Assembly: GCA_964619535.1 (NCBI GenBank)
Contig: CAZUEX010000001.1
Location: 62,001-126,000 of the forward strand
Source: Leptonema sp964619535
GTDB lineage: Bacteria; Spirochaetota; Leptospiria; Leptospirales; Leptonemataceae
Direction of reading: 5' to 3'
Length of the DNA: 64,000 nt
The position numbers were made by a program, and so were the translations under genes. Of the stretch, positions 34,646-43,529 are shown piece by piece (the stretch's first letter is position 1; the number at the start of each line of letters is the position of its first letter). The notes beneath the pieces are model-generated. The model was not told the origin of the DNA, did not search any database, and saw only the letters and a list, made by a program, of their open reading frames with translations.

Positions 34646-35908
34646 ATGATCGCAGCACAGAGAAAGAAAACCCTGGATCACACTCCGGTGTTTGATCTGG
34701 TCGACCAGTCACACATCCTACGTCCGCAACCGATTGATACCGGTAGAGAGGTACAGCCGGAATATCTGGTTCACAAAGGTGAATTCTGGACAGCACGTCA
34801 AAGACAGATGCATCCGGTTCACTACAGCGTCAGCTACAGGGCTTCGTTCAAGCCAGAGCTGCCCGATTTCTTCATGCAGCGCTATTTGCAGGAACGCTCT
34901 GTTGTTCTCGATCCCTTTGGCGGAAGAGGAACAACGGCGCTGCAGGCGAATTTGAACGGTCATACGGCCGTCCATAACGACATCAGTCCCGTTTCTGTAT
35001 TCATATCTTCTTCGCGTAAAACGATTCCTTCGCTTGAGCGAATAGCGGCCCGTCTTGATTCTCTGGACCTGTACAGGCTGGGGCGCACCTGGACATCAGA
35101 AGAAAAGGAACGCTTTTCTCCGTTCTTTCACGAAAAGACGTTTCGCGAGCTTATGGGGCTGCGTAATGTGTGGATGGACAATAGAGAGGACGATGAGCTG
35201 AACTACATCATGCTGACTGCCCTGACCAGGCTGCATGGACACTCCGATGGTTTCTTTTCTGCCTACTCGTTTCCACAGATATCGATTTCACCGGAGGCAC
35301 AGCGTCGCAACAATGAGAAACGCGGACAGCTGCCTTCCTATCGCAATGTTGCCGAACGTATCTGGAAGAAGGCAAGACGGGATCTTTCGCGACCGATTCC
35401 AGAGGCCTTTTATGCGGCCAGTCGTAACAATCGATACCTGCTTGGCGATGCAAGACGTCTGAAAGGCGTGCGGGCAAACAGCATCGATCTGATCGTCACC
35501 TCTCCGCCCTTTCTCGATAAAGTAGATTATGCACGCGATAACTGGATGCGGGCATGGTTCATTGGAGTGGAGGAAGAGGTTCGTTCGCTTTCGATGGCCG
35601 TTTTTTCTGATCCGGCAGAATGGCTGGCCTTTATGAAATCGGCTATCCTGGAAATGGGCCGCGTCCTGCGTCCCGGTGGCCGGGCTGTGATCGAAGTAGG
35701 GGAGGTGGAATATGGCAGCCGCACCCTTTATCTGGAACAGCTCCTTGCCTCGCTTTTTCCGCTGAAGCTTCGTGGGGGGGAGTTGCGCGTCGAAGAGCTG
35801 TTCTTGCATACGCAGTCATTCACCAAACTGGCCAACTGCTGGGACGTGAAAAACAATGAGAAGGGAACGAACACAAACCGCTGCCTTGTCATTCGCAAAA
35901 GCGCGTAG
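34646..35908 (+). CDS. Site-specific DNA methyltransferase, amino-group type
   Basis: 420 residues. SAM-binding motif I is LDPFGGRGTT at about residue 89, and the catalytic motif is TSPPFLDK near 285. TSPP is the mark of N4-cytosine or N6-adenine enzymes. The motif order (I before IV with about 190 residues between, presumably holding the target domain) is alpha-like although the DPFGGRGTT block is of beta style. No restriction gene is adjacent, so it appears solitary, perhaps with a regulatory or protective role. Confidence 0.85.
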   Translation: MIAAQRKKTLDHTPVFDLVDQSHILRPQPIDTGREVQPEYLVHKGEFWTARQRQMHPVHYSVSYRASFKPELPDFFMQRYLQERSVVLDPFGGRGTTALQANLNGHTAVHNDISPVSVFISSSRKTIPSLERIAARLDSLDLYRLGRTWTSEEKERFSPFFHEKTFRELMGLRNVWMDNREDDELNYIMLTALTRLHGHSDGFFSAYSFPQISISPEAQRRNNEKRGQLPSYRNVAERIWKKARRDLSRPIPEAFYAASRNNRYLLGDARRLKGVRANSIDLIVTSPPFLDKVDYARDNWMRAWFIGVEEEVRSLSMAVFSDPAEWLAFMKSAILEMGRVLRPGGRAVIEVGEVEYGSRTLYLEQLLASLFPLKLRGGELRVEELFLHTQSFTKLANCWDVKNNEKGTNTNRCLVIRKSA

Positions 35909-35913
35909 ACCTG

Positions 35914-35940
35914 TCAAATTTCTACAGATCTGACCGATAT
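35914..35940 (+). promoter_or_regulatory. Sigma-28 (FliA)-like promoter upstream of flgG
   Basis: TCAAATTT (35914-35921), 11 bases, then ACCGATAT (35933-35940). Each half matches six of eight positions of the flagellar consensus TAAAGTTT-N11-GCCGATAA, and the spacing is exact. It lies 19 bases before flgG, which fits a flagellar operon promoter. Confidence 0.65.
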
Positions 35941-35958
35941 CGTCGATAGGAGTAATAT

Positions 35959-36756
35959 ATGTTACGCTCGCTCTGGACAGCCGCCACGGGCATGATTGCC
36001 CAGCAATTTCAGATGGACACGATCGCAAATAACCTTTCGAACGTGAACACCACCGGTTTCAAGAAGAACCGTGCCGATTTCCAGGATCTTGTTTACCAGC
36101 AGCAGGTTCTGGCCGGCACGCCGGCTACGGCCGTTTCTGAGATCCCCACCGGTGTTTATTTTGGAGCGGGAACGCGTGTGGCTGCCACCCAGAAGCTGTT
36201 TGAGATGGGTTCTTTGCAGGCCACCGGCAACAAGTTTGACCTGGCCATTACCTCTGAGGTTGGCTTTTTCAAGATCCTGATGCCTGACGGCACATTCTCG
36301 TATACCCGCGACGGTTCGTTTAAGATCGATGCCCGTCAGCAGATCGTAACCTCCAATGGCTATCTGCTGGAGCCTCCCATTACCCTGCCACCGGGGGCCA
36401 TCAACAATACGCTGCAGGTCAGTGAAGAAGGGGAGGTCACCGTTCGCGTAGGGGATGACATCCGTCCGACAAAGATCGGGCAGATCGACCTGTTTCGCTT
36501 TGTCAACCCGGCCGGACTTCAGGCCATCGGCAATAACCTGTTCAAAGAGACGATGGCTTCGGGACCTGAGATCCAGGGGACGCCCGGTCGCGACGGCTTT
36601 GGCGGTTTGCTGCAGGGCTTTCTTGAGATGTCGAACGTGAAGATTGTGGAAGAAATGGTCAGCATGATCGTTGCCCAGAGGGCCTACGAGTCCAATTCCA
36701 AGTCCATTACGACATCGGATTCCATGCTGGGAACGGCCATCTCAATGAAGCGGTAA
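35959..36756 (+). CDS. flgG: Flagellar distal rod protein
   Basis: 265 residues. N-terminal MLRSLWTAATGM and NLSNVNTTGFKKNRADFQDL and C-terminal YESNSKSITTSDSMLGTA are FlgG signatures. It builds the distal rod of the periplasmic flagellum. Ribosome-binding site TAGGAG precedes the start. First gene of flgG-flgH-flgI-flgJ. Confidence 0.97.
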   Translation: MLRSLWTAATGMIAQQFQMDTIANNLSNVNTTGFKKNRADFQDLVYQQQVLAGTPATAVSEIPTGVYFGAGTRVAATQKLFEMGSLQATGNKFDLAITSEVGFFKILMPDGTFSYTRDGSFKIDARQQIVTSNGYLLEPPITLPPGAINNTLQVSEEGEVTVRVGDDIRPTKIGQIDLFRFVNPAGLQAIGNNLFKETMASGPEIQGTPGRDGFGGLLQGFLEMSNVKIVEEMVSMIVAQRAYESNSKSITTSDSMLGTAISMKR

Positions 36757-36842
36757 ACCGCTTCTTCTGAGATGGCAGCAGAAATCTAAGACAGCGGCAG
36801 AAATCCCTTTTCCTTCTTAAAAATCATCCGACAATAAAAGCG

Positions 36843-37532
36843 ATGGGTGCCTGTACTACCTGTTTGCTTCGCCTCTGTGGTGTAACGGGGCTTCTGTTTG
36901 TCGGTCTTTCCGGATCGGTGCTGGCAGAGGACCTTTACAACGGAGCCAATCCCTACGTCCAGGTGGAAGAGATTCGCGTGGGCGATGTGATCAAACTGGT
37001 GATTGATGAACCGGTCGTTGTGGAATACGATTACGAAGCGGACCGGGACGATCATCGCGTCGTAAAGCTGGCACCCGATCGTCAGGTATTGCCCTTCCTG
37101 CCTGGCGCCGACGATGACCGTTCGTATGTCGATAACAACCGCTCGAAGATACGCTCGCGTGTACGCCTGCGCATGAAGATGGGCGTGCGGGTGGCTGCTG
37201 TGGAAAACGGCGTCGTTCAGTTTCAGGGAATACGCAGGCTTGCCTACGAACAGGGAAGGCTCGAGCAGCAGATGCAGGCCACGGGCTTTGTGGCTCTGCG
37301 CGACATCGGTCGCGATCGTACCGTGCAGAGTGCCAGTGTGGCCGATCTTCAGTTACTTGTGGTGGGCAGGCCCATAGAACAGCGCGAGAATCTGCCCTTA
37401 AAACAGGAGCCAGGGGCTGAGCCGGGTGATCCGCCTGTGATTAAGGCCGACATGAGCGACGAAGAGAAGCAAAGGCTACTGCTGAATTATTTGAATCGTC
37501 TGCTTGGTGAAACAGGAACGGTGCAGCCATGA
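36843..37532 (+). CDS. flgH: Flagellar L-ring protein-like (FlgH)
   Basis: 229 residues with a signal peptide ending VLAED. The segment YVQVEEIRVGDVIKLVIDE matches the core of FlgH, and position between flgG and flgI supports it. Sequence is diverged from enteric FlgH, as expected in a spirochaete whose flagellum stays in the periplasm. The flgA gene that often lies here is absent. Stop overlaps flgI start. Confidence 0.8.
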   Translation: MGACTTCLLRLCGVTGLLFVGLSGSVLAEDLYNGANPYVQVEEIRVGDVIKLVIDEPVVVEYDYEADRDDHRVVKLAPDRQVLPFLPGADDDRSYVDNNRSKIRSRVRLRMKMGVRVAAVENGVVQFQGIRRLAYEQGRLEQQMQATGFVALRDIGRDRTVQSASVADLQLLVVGRPIEQRENLPLKQEPGAEPGDPPVIKADMSDEEKQRLLLNYLNRLLGETGTVQP

Positions 37533-38641
37533 AACGTTTATACTGTGTTCTTGTCGTTTGTATCAGTTTTTTCTCTCTGCATGCTCAGACCATTGCTCAG
37601 CAGGATGCGTCGCCTTCAGACCAGAAGTCCGTTGAGCAGCCCGTTGCAGAGAAGGGGATCCGTATCAAGGACCTTGCCCGCATTGAAGGGGTGCGTTCCA
37701 ATCAGCTGCTTGGCTATGGCATCGTCATCGGTTTGCAGGGAACAGGGGACCAGCGCTCGAAGCTGGCACTGCATTCGTTACAGAACTTGCTTGCCAACCT
37801 CGGACAGGATTCTTCGCCCCACCTGGAACTGAAGAATGTTGCAGCCGTTCTCGTGACGGCAGAGATTCCTCCTTTTGCAAAGAAGGGAGACCGCATCACC
37901 GTTGTGGTGTCTTCGATCGGTGATGCGAAGTCCCTGGAAGGGGGTGTGCTTGTACAAACCCCGTTACAGGGTGGGAACGGCGAGCTATATGCCGTTGCCC
38001 AGGGGCCGCTTCTATCGGCCACCGGCAAGGGACGTTCCGATAAAGGGGCAAAAAACGTTGCTCTTGTACCCGGCGGTGCCCTGATCGAAAAGGACCTGCG
38101 CGAAACCACCCTTGCTGATCGGCGGTTGCGAATACAGCTGCGCGATTTTGACTTTACCACCCTTCGGCGTATCTACGAGGCTATTCTTCCTCTTACCGAG
38201 GAGGTAGAAGGACTGCAGGCAAGCATGGAAGGCGGCTCCGTTCTTGTTACCATTCCAGAGGATGTGGAGCCGGTAAGTCTTGTTTCGCGAATAGAGAATC
38301 TTCGTGTCGAGCCGTCCTACCGGGCCCGGGTCGTTATCAATCAACGAACCGGTACGATTGTGTTTGGAGGGGATGTGCGTATCGATCCCGTTGCCGTCAG
38401 TCGCTCCTCTTCGGGTAACGGTCGTTTTACGTTACAGCGCCAGGAGGCCTATCAGGGGATCTATGTGCGGTCTCCTGCTGCCGGAAAAAGCAGCGAAACC
38501 GTGCAGCATATGCAGGCATCTTCTGTAAAAGAGCTTGTAGAAGCCTTAAATCGCCTGGGAGCAGACGTGCGCGAAATCATATCCATTCTGGAAGCTCTGC
38601 GTGATAGCGGAGCCCTGCATGCGGAGGTTGTTGTCTTATGA
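37529..38641 (+). CDS. flgI: Flagellar P-ring protein
   Basis: 370 residues with signal peptide. IRIKDLARIEGVRSNQLLGY and GLQGTGDQ are FlgI signatures; VVINQRTGTIVFGGDVRI follows in the C-terminal half. It forms the periplasmic bushing around the rod. ATGA overlaps on both sides (flgH and flgJ) show tight coupling. Confidence 0.95.
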   Translation: MKRLYCVLVVCISFFSLHAQTIAQQDASPSDQKSVEQPVAEKGIRIKDLARIEGVRSNQLLGYGIVIGLQGTGDQRSKLALHSLQNLLANLGQDSSPHLELKNVAAVLVTAEIPPFAKKGDRITVVVSSIGDAKSLEGGVLVQTPLQGGNGELYAVAQGPLLSATGKGRSDKGAKNVALVPGGALIEKDLRETTLADRRLRIQLRDFDFTTLRRIYEAILPLTEEVEGLQASMEGGSVLVTIPEDVEPVSLVSRIENLRVEPSYRARVVINQRTGTIVFGGDVRIDPVAVSRSSSGNGRFTLQRQEAYQGIYVRSPAAGKSSETVQHMQASSVKELVEALNRLGADVREIISILEALRDSGALHAEVVVL

Positions 38642-39174
38642 AACCGATCGATCATCTGCCATCAAAAGCAAAGAGCCTTCTGGAAGACGAAGTGATCAAA
38701 CGTCTGCAAAGACAATCTGAGATCAGGAAGACCGATACGCAGAAAAGGCTGTTTACAGACGAGGTGCGATCCTTCTTTCCAGGGATCGATGAAGGTAAGA
38801 TGCCTTCTTCTGCCTTCCAGCTTGAGAAGATGCCCGATCCTTCTACGCTGAAAGGAGAACATAAGCGTCTGTGGGATACTGCCGTTGAGTTCCAGTCCCT
38901 GTTTATCAATATGATGCTGAAGGGCATGCGTTCCACGCTTCAGCCAGAGAACGATATGCTCTACGGTGGTACAACACAGGAAGTCTTTGAAGACATGCTC
39001 TACGAAGAAAGGGCAAAGAGCTTCTCGAAGCATGGTGGATTTCCGCTGGCAGAGCAGATCTATCTGCAGATGGCGCCCATGCTGCAGGAGGCCTCTGGTA
39101 ATTATGAAGAGAACCTGCATCGAGCGCCTCCCTCTGTGTCTACGGATCAGATCCAGAGAGAATGGAAGCGGTAG
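38638..39174 (+). CDS. flgJ: FlgJ-like rod-binding protein
   Basis: 178 residues. The rod-binding domain at about 75-150 includes FQSLFINMMLKGMRST and YGGTTQEVFEDMLYEE. The muramidase half of enteric FlgJ is missing, the usual form in spirochaetes. It helps rod assembly. Last gene of the flagellar operon, converging with an SDR gene. Confidence 0.88.
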   Translation: MKPIDHLPSKAKSLLEDEVIKRLQRQSEIRKTDTQKRLFTDEVRSFFPGIDEGKMPSSAFQLEKMPDPSTLKGEHKRLWDTAVEFQSLFINMMLKGMRSTLQPENDMLYGGTTQEVFEDMLYEERAKSFSKHGGFPLAEQIYLQMAPMLQEASGNYEENLHRAPPSVSTDQIQREWKR

Positions 39175-39180
39175 GTCTTA

Positions 39181-40026
39181 CTACCGCTTTGCAGGATTAC
39201 GGCCGCGAAAATCCTTCATCGAAGAATACACACCGAACAGGGTGGCCACCCGGTCCCAGAGCGGCCTGGGAAGCATGCCCTTCAGAACCACAGACATCTT
39301 TACCATAAATGGCATCAGCAACATTGGTTTTCCCTTCTTCATGGCCTTCCAGGTGCGCCGGACGACCACCTCGGGACGCAGGATGGGAGTGAGGAACGGG
39401 GCCTTCGCTCCATCAAACATCCCCGTGCTGATATAGCTCGGACATACCGTTGTCACGCGAACGTGCCTGTGTCCTGCCTGTTCCAGCTCCAGGCGCAGAG
39501 AATCTGACCATCCCGTAACGGCCCACTTCGAAGCCGCATAAACACTCATACGCGGATTGGAAAGAAGGCCGGCAGCGGATGCCAGGTTAACGATACGACA
39601 TGGGCCAGACGAAGCAATCATATCAGACAAAAAGGCCTTCGCGATCAACATCGGAGCAAGACTGTTGATATTCATTGTGCGTATGATGTCTTTGTTTACA
39701 TCATTCTCCCAGAAATAACGGCCACAGACGATACCGGCATTGTTGATGACGATATCGACAGAAGAACGCGTCTCTTTCAGATTCTGTACGGCCTTTTCGA
39801 TCTGCTGTGGATCGGATACATCGACAACAGCGGGCAGCAGCTCTGTATCAGGGGCACGCTGCTTTAGAAACTCTGCGGTGTTCTTTAGCTCTGCTTCGTT
39901 GATATCCCACAGAGCAATGGCCGCTGCGCCTTCCTGTGCAGCAAGCTCTGCAAAGAGCCGGCCCATGCCCATGGCTGCGCCTGTAATAAGGATCGTTTTT
40001 CCCTGTACGGTTTTTATTGCTGTCAT
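39181..40026 (-). CDS. Short-chain dehydrogenase/reductase
   Basis: 281 residues from ATG 40026. TGAAMGMG binds NAD(P), INNAG follows, and Ser plus YAASK form the active site. The C-terminal extension KPMLLMPFMVKMSVVLKGML is hydrophobic and may touch membrane, as in sterol- or lipid-acting SDRs. Substrate unknown. A frame extending to 40161 is a shadow of the glycine-rich tail of the next gene. Confidence 0.88.
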   Translation of the reverse strand: MTAIKTVQGKTILITGAAMGMGRLFAELAAQEGAAAIALWDINEAELKNTAEFLKQRAPDTELLPAVVDVSDPQQIEKAVQNLKETRSSVDIVINNAGIVCGRYFWENDVNKDIIRTMNINSLAPMLIAKAFLSDMIASSGPCRIVNLASAAGLLSNPRMSVYAASKWAVTGWSDSLRLELEQAGHRHVRVTTVCPSYISTGMFDGAKAPFLTPILRPEVVVRRTWKAMKKGKPMLLMPFMVKMSVVLKGMLPRPLWDRVATLFGVYSSMKDFRGRNPAKR

Positions 40027-40057
40027 AGGAACTCCTGGATTGCTTGTTGGGCCGGGG

Positions 40058-41605
40058 CTACCAGGTTCCACCGGCGCCTCCACCACCTGAACTACCGCCG
40101 CCGAAGCTGCCACTGCCGCTGCTGAAGCTGCTTCCGCCACCTGAGCGGTAGGAACTACCACCTGATGAAGTGGAACTCTTGCTGCAATCCCTTCTCGGAA
40201 TGGTGTAGGATTGCGTATCGGTATGCCCGCAGTGTTCGCATCGGTAATCGCGCTCCCCTTTGCCAGAGGAATGGCAGGTCGGTGAGACCAGGGTTCTGTC
40301 TGCTACGGTGTGATAGGTCTTATATTCGCAGGAAGGGCAGGCGTGATAGCTGGTAAAGAACGAGTCGTAGGGAAAGACCTTCACGTGATCACATCGATCA
40401 CAGTGCCATACGTCGTAGTCGACAGAGCCAAGCATCTCTTCTTTGCGCTGGCCGGCATCCAGAAAGAGATCGTCTGCCTTTTCATCGAGACGTTCCAGTT
40501 CGGCAAGGCAACTCGGACACTTCCGCGGGGCGTAACGAAGGGATCGCAGCTTGAAAAAGTAGTACAGGGCAAAAAGGCCCATGGGAATGGGAAAAAGCCA
40601 GATGCTTAGAAAGAAGGGGATCTTATGTCCCTGCCGGAGCTCCTGGTAGGTTCTGTAAGGGTCGCTGTCTTTCTTCAATATTGTATGGTTCTTAAAGGCT
40701 CGCAGAGCGCCGGCCCCCAGGGCTCCGACCGGATAATAAAAATACAGAAACCACTCAGGCCTTCTAAAATAGAAAACAGTAAGAAGGACCAGCCCCGGCA
40801 ACAGCCAGAAAAGGGCCAGCTTTGCATAATGCCTGCCACCGGCCGTCTTGCTCTTCTTGCCGGATCTCACGAACAGCACCGTAACAACAATGACCACGAT
40901 GGCTGCATAGACGATTGTCAGAATGGTCAGCAGCGTCCGTTCTTCATAACTGAGACCGAGAATGTTCGACATCTCATAGTCTTCCCTGTCGAGCTCGGCC
41001 ACCATTTCTTCAGACATGGGAAGAACGCCTTCTGAAACATTGCCGCCCGTTGATCCAGGTCCCGTATGATGAATGGCCGTATCGGCGCTTGCACCGTACA
41101 GCTCTTCAGCAATGGCCGACAACAGTTGATAGATTCCTTCTCCCATCCGGTCTTCGCGTAGATGGGGAACAAGCCTGTCTTCGCCGAGTCGTTTCAGTGT
41201 AACATCGGGCAGCTGGCCCTCCAGTCCGTATCCGGTTTCCAGCTCCCATGTTCGTTGATCGAGAACAATCAACAGCAGGAGGCCATTGTCCTTCATCTGT
41301 TTGCCGATGCCCCAGTGCTGGAAGAGATCGACTGCAAAGTCTTTGGGAACCTCATCTCCAATCGAGGGCAGGATGACGACGACAACCTCTGCCGAGGTGT
41401 CCCGTTCGAGGTCGTCCAGCAGTTCATTGATGCGCTGGCGGTCGCTGTCAGACAGGTTCTGTCCAGGGTCACTGACCCAGGTATTGTCAACGGCCTTTGG
41501 ATTCGGCACGGTATATAACGTAAAGCTCTCCTGGGCAAGAAGTGGAAGTGAGTAAACGATGAAAGCGATGACTGAAAAACGGATGATTCTTTTCACCGTG
41601 CCCAT
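40058..41605 (-). CDS. TPM-domain membrane protein with Ser/Gly-rich tail
   Basis: 515 residues from ATG 41605. Signal-like start, then a TPM domain at about 35-170 (VSDPGQNLSDSDRQRINELL, then HWGIGKQMKDNGLLLLI). Two or more membrane helices follow, then a domain with paired cysteines (CPSCxxE, CDRCDH, CPSCEYKT, CEHCGH) that looks zinc-binding, and a Gly/Ser tail ending GGGGAGGTW. Similar tails end YgcG-type proteins. Role unknown, perhaps in envelope or photosystem-like repair. Confidence 0.8.
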   Translation of the reverse strand: MGTVKRIIRFSVIAFIVYSLPLLAQESFTLYTVPNPKAVDNTWVSDPGQNLSDSDRQRINELLDDLERDTSAEVVVVILPSIGDEVPKDFAVDLFQHWGIGKQMKDNGLLLLIVLDQRTWELETGYGLEGQLPDVTLKRLGEDRLVPHLREDRMGEGIYQLLSAIAEELYGASADTAIHHTGPGSTGGNVSEGVLPMSEEMVAELDREDYEMSNILGLSYEERTLLTILTIVYAAIVVIVVTVLFVRSGKKSKTAGGRHYAKLALFWLLPGLVLLTVFYFRRPEWFLYFYYPVGALGAGALRAFKNHTILKKDSDPYRTYQELRQGHKIPFFLSIWLFPIPMGLFALYYFFKLRSLRYAPRKCPSCLAELERLDEKADDLFLDAGQRKEEMLGSVDYDVWHCDRCDHVKVFPYDSFFTSYHACPSCEYKTYHTVADRTLVSPTCHSSGKGERDYRCEHCGHTDTQSYTIPRRDCSKSSTSSGGSSYRSGGGSSFSSGSGSFGGGSSGGGGAGGTW

Positions 41606-41660
41606 CTTCACGGTGTGAACGATCTGTAAAGGATTTTCATGAGCTGTTGTAGTTCGTGCA

Positions 41661-43022
41661 GTGTGCATGGGATTCCGATTGCCACACAGAAGCATCAATA
41701 AATCATGCAATGTGTTTTTTCTGAATCCTGTTTCGCGCCTTCCTGTGCCTGTTAGCCTTGCTCTACTTTTGAATGTTGCGGTTCTTGCAGGCTCTTCGTG
41801 CGCTTTTCCCGATGCCCATCTGTCCTGTCCGCCCCTTGAGGTTCAGATGCCCGAGCTCATCGAGGCTGAGTGGGATACGCCCGTGCCCGAGATCGAAGAT
41901 ACGGCTAACGATATGCAGCACTTCTATGAAGAGGCAGCAGCCCTTTTGCGGGGACGGCGAAAGGATCCTTTGCGGATTGCCTTTTATGGTGATTCAAACA
42001 TGACCATGGATTTTATTTCAGGCGAGCTGCGTCGTTCTCTTCAGCTGGCCTACGGGGATGCCGGTCATGGCTATGTTGCCCTCGGTCGTCCGTGGTCCTG
42101 GTATAAGCATATGGACGTGCAGCATGATGTGGGCCCTGGATGGATCTCCTATACCGTATCGACCCACCGCGCCCGTGATATGCTGTATGGCTTTGCAGGC
42201 ATCTCTGCCCATAGCAAGGCGCCAGGAGCCATCACGTGGGTTGCCACAGCGCCGGAAGGCTCGCCCGTAGGCAGGACCGCACAGCGTTTCGATGTTTATT
42301 ATATGAAAGGACCCGCCTACGGTAGCTTTGAGATTCGCGCAGACGGAAAGCGGATCTATACGGTTGATGCCCATGCCGATGTTGCCGCGCCGGATGTCTT
42401 TCGCTTTACCCTCGATGATGCACCCCATCGCATTGAGTTCGTTTCAGGCAAAAGGCCTGTGCGTCTTTTTGGCGTTGCCATGGAGCGACTGCGTCCTGGC
42501 TTTATCGTCGATTCGCTTGGCGTTGGTGCATTGAACTGCTTTATGCAGGTAAAGCAGGATCGTTCTGTCGTTGTGAAAGCATTACGACAGCGAAACTATG
42601 ATCTGGTGATGTGGCTGACCGGCTCCAACATGTGGAATCCCGGCGGACATCCAGGATGGATGAAAGAGCTGATCGATCGTCACAGAGAGGCCCTGCCCGG
42701 ACGATCCATACTGATCATGAGCCCTCCTGGCTTTGTGGACCGCGTCACCGATACGAAAACACACTGGCGCATGAAGCAGGTACAGACAGAGAAACGTAAC
42801 ATTGCCATCGCCAATAGAACCGCTTACTGGGATCTGCAAAGTGCCATGGGCGGTGAGGCCGTCATCGTTCAATACTACAGGAAGGGATGGGCCCAATGGG
42901 ACCTCGTCCATCTGCGACAGGAAGGAGGCGCCTACCTGGGACGACGCATCCACTACGCCCTGTGGATGGGATTAAAACGATACCTGGACCGACATCCACA
43001 GGCAGGCTGCAGCCGCAGGTAG
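41661..43022 (+). CDS. SGNH-hydrolase-like exported protein
   Basis: 453 residues from GTG 41661; a later GTG at 41712 would also keep the signal (VSLALLLNVAVLAGSSC). GDS block FYGDSNMTMD at about 112, WLTGSNMW in the Asn block position, and WDLVHLRQEGGAYLG with the Asp and His. Fits cell-surface esterases. It shares the family but little sequence with the protein at 21356. Confidence 0.7.
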   Translation: MCMGFRLPHRSINKSCNVFFLNPVSRLPVPVSLALLLNVAVLAGSSCAFPDAHLSCPPLEVQMPELIEAEWDTPVPEIEDTANDMQHFYEEAAALLRGRRKDPLRIAFYGDSNMTMDFISGELRRSLQLAYGDAGHGYVALGRPWSWYKHMDVQHDVGPGWISYTVSTHRARDMLYGFAGISAHSKAPGAITWVATAPEGSPVGRTAQRFDVYYMKGPAYGSFEIRADGKRIYTVDAHADVAAPDVFRFTLDDAPHRIEFVSGKRPVRLFGVAMERLRPGFIVDSLGVGALNCFMQVKQDRSVVVKALRQRNYDLVMWLTGSNMWNPGGHPGWMKELIDRHREALPGRSILIMSPPGFVDRVTDTKTHWRMKQVQTEKRNIAIANRTAYWDLQSAMGGEAVIVQYYRKGWAQWDLVHLRQEGGAYLGRRIHYALWMGLKRYLDRHPQAGCSRR

Positions 43023-43057
43023 GTTCAGGTAAAGGCAAAAGAGAAGGTAAGATTGAT

Positions 43058-43486
43058 ATGGCCCGGATTCGCATTCCTCTGCCGGAAACATGGCATTTCG
43101 TCACCGAGTTCCCCGTGCGTATCGGAGACATCAACTTTGCCGCCCATCTGGCCCATGATGCCGTCGTTACGCTGCTGCATGAAGCGAGGGCACAGTTCTT
43201 CAAGAAGTATGGCTGGCATGAGCTGGACGTAGAAGGAAAGGGCATTATCGTTGCCGACCTCGGCATCATGTATGTGTCCGAGGCCTTTCACGGAGACATG
43301 CTGCGCTATGAGATGACCGCCCGCGATTTTTCAAGCAAGGGCTGCGATCTCGTCTACAGGATTTCGCATGCCGATTCCGGGAACGAGGTGGCACGGGCCA
43401 AGACGGGCATCGTCTTTTTCGACTACAACCTCCGTAAAACGGTGGAGGTTCCTGCCTCGTTTCGAAGCATCTTTGTCGAGGTTTAG
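43058..43486 (+). CDS. Hotdog-fold acyl-CoA thioesterase
   Basis: 142 residues from ATG 43058, chosen for the AGAAGG site upstream. The sequence VRIGDINFAAHLAHDAVVTL is the hotdog active-site helix of 4-hydroxybenzoyl-CoA/YbgC-type thioesterases (D-x-x-x-H pattern slightly changed). FVEGKG-type and DLGIMYVSEAFHGD regions follow. Likely cleaves fatty acyl-CoA. It precedes murC by 43 bases. Confidence 0.8.
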   Translation: MARIRIPLPETWHFVTEFPVRIGDINFAAHLAHDAVVTLLHEARAQFFKKYGWHELDVEGKGIIVADLGIMYVSEAFHGDMLRYEMTARDFSSKGCDLVYRISHADSGNEVARAKTGIVFFDYNLRKTVEVPASFRSIFVEV

Positions 43487-43529
43487 ACCCTCCTGCCTCC
43501 TGCTTTACAGAGGGCCAGGCTGCGGAATC

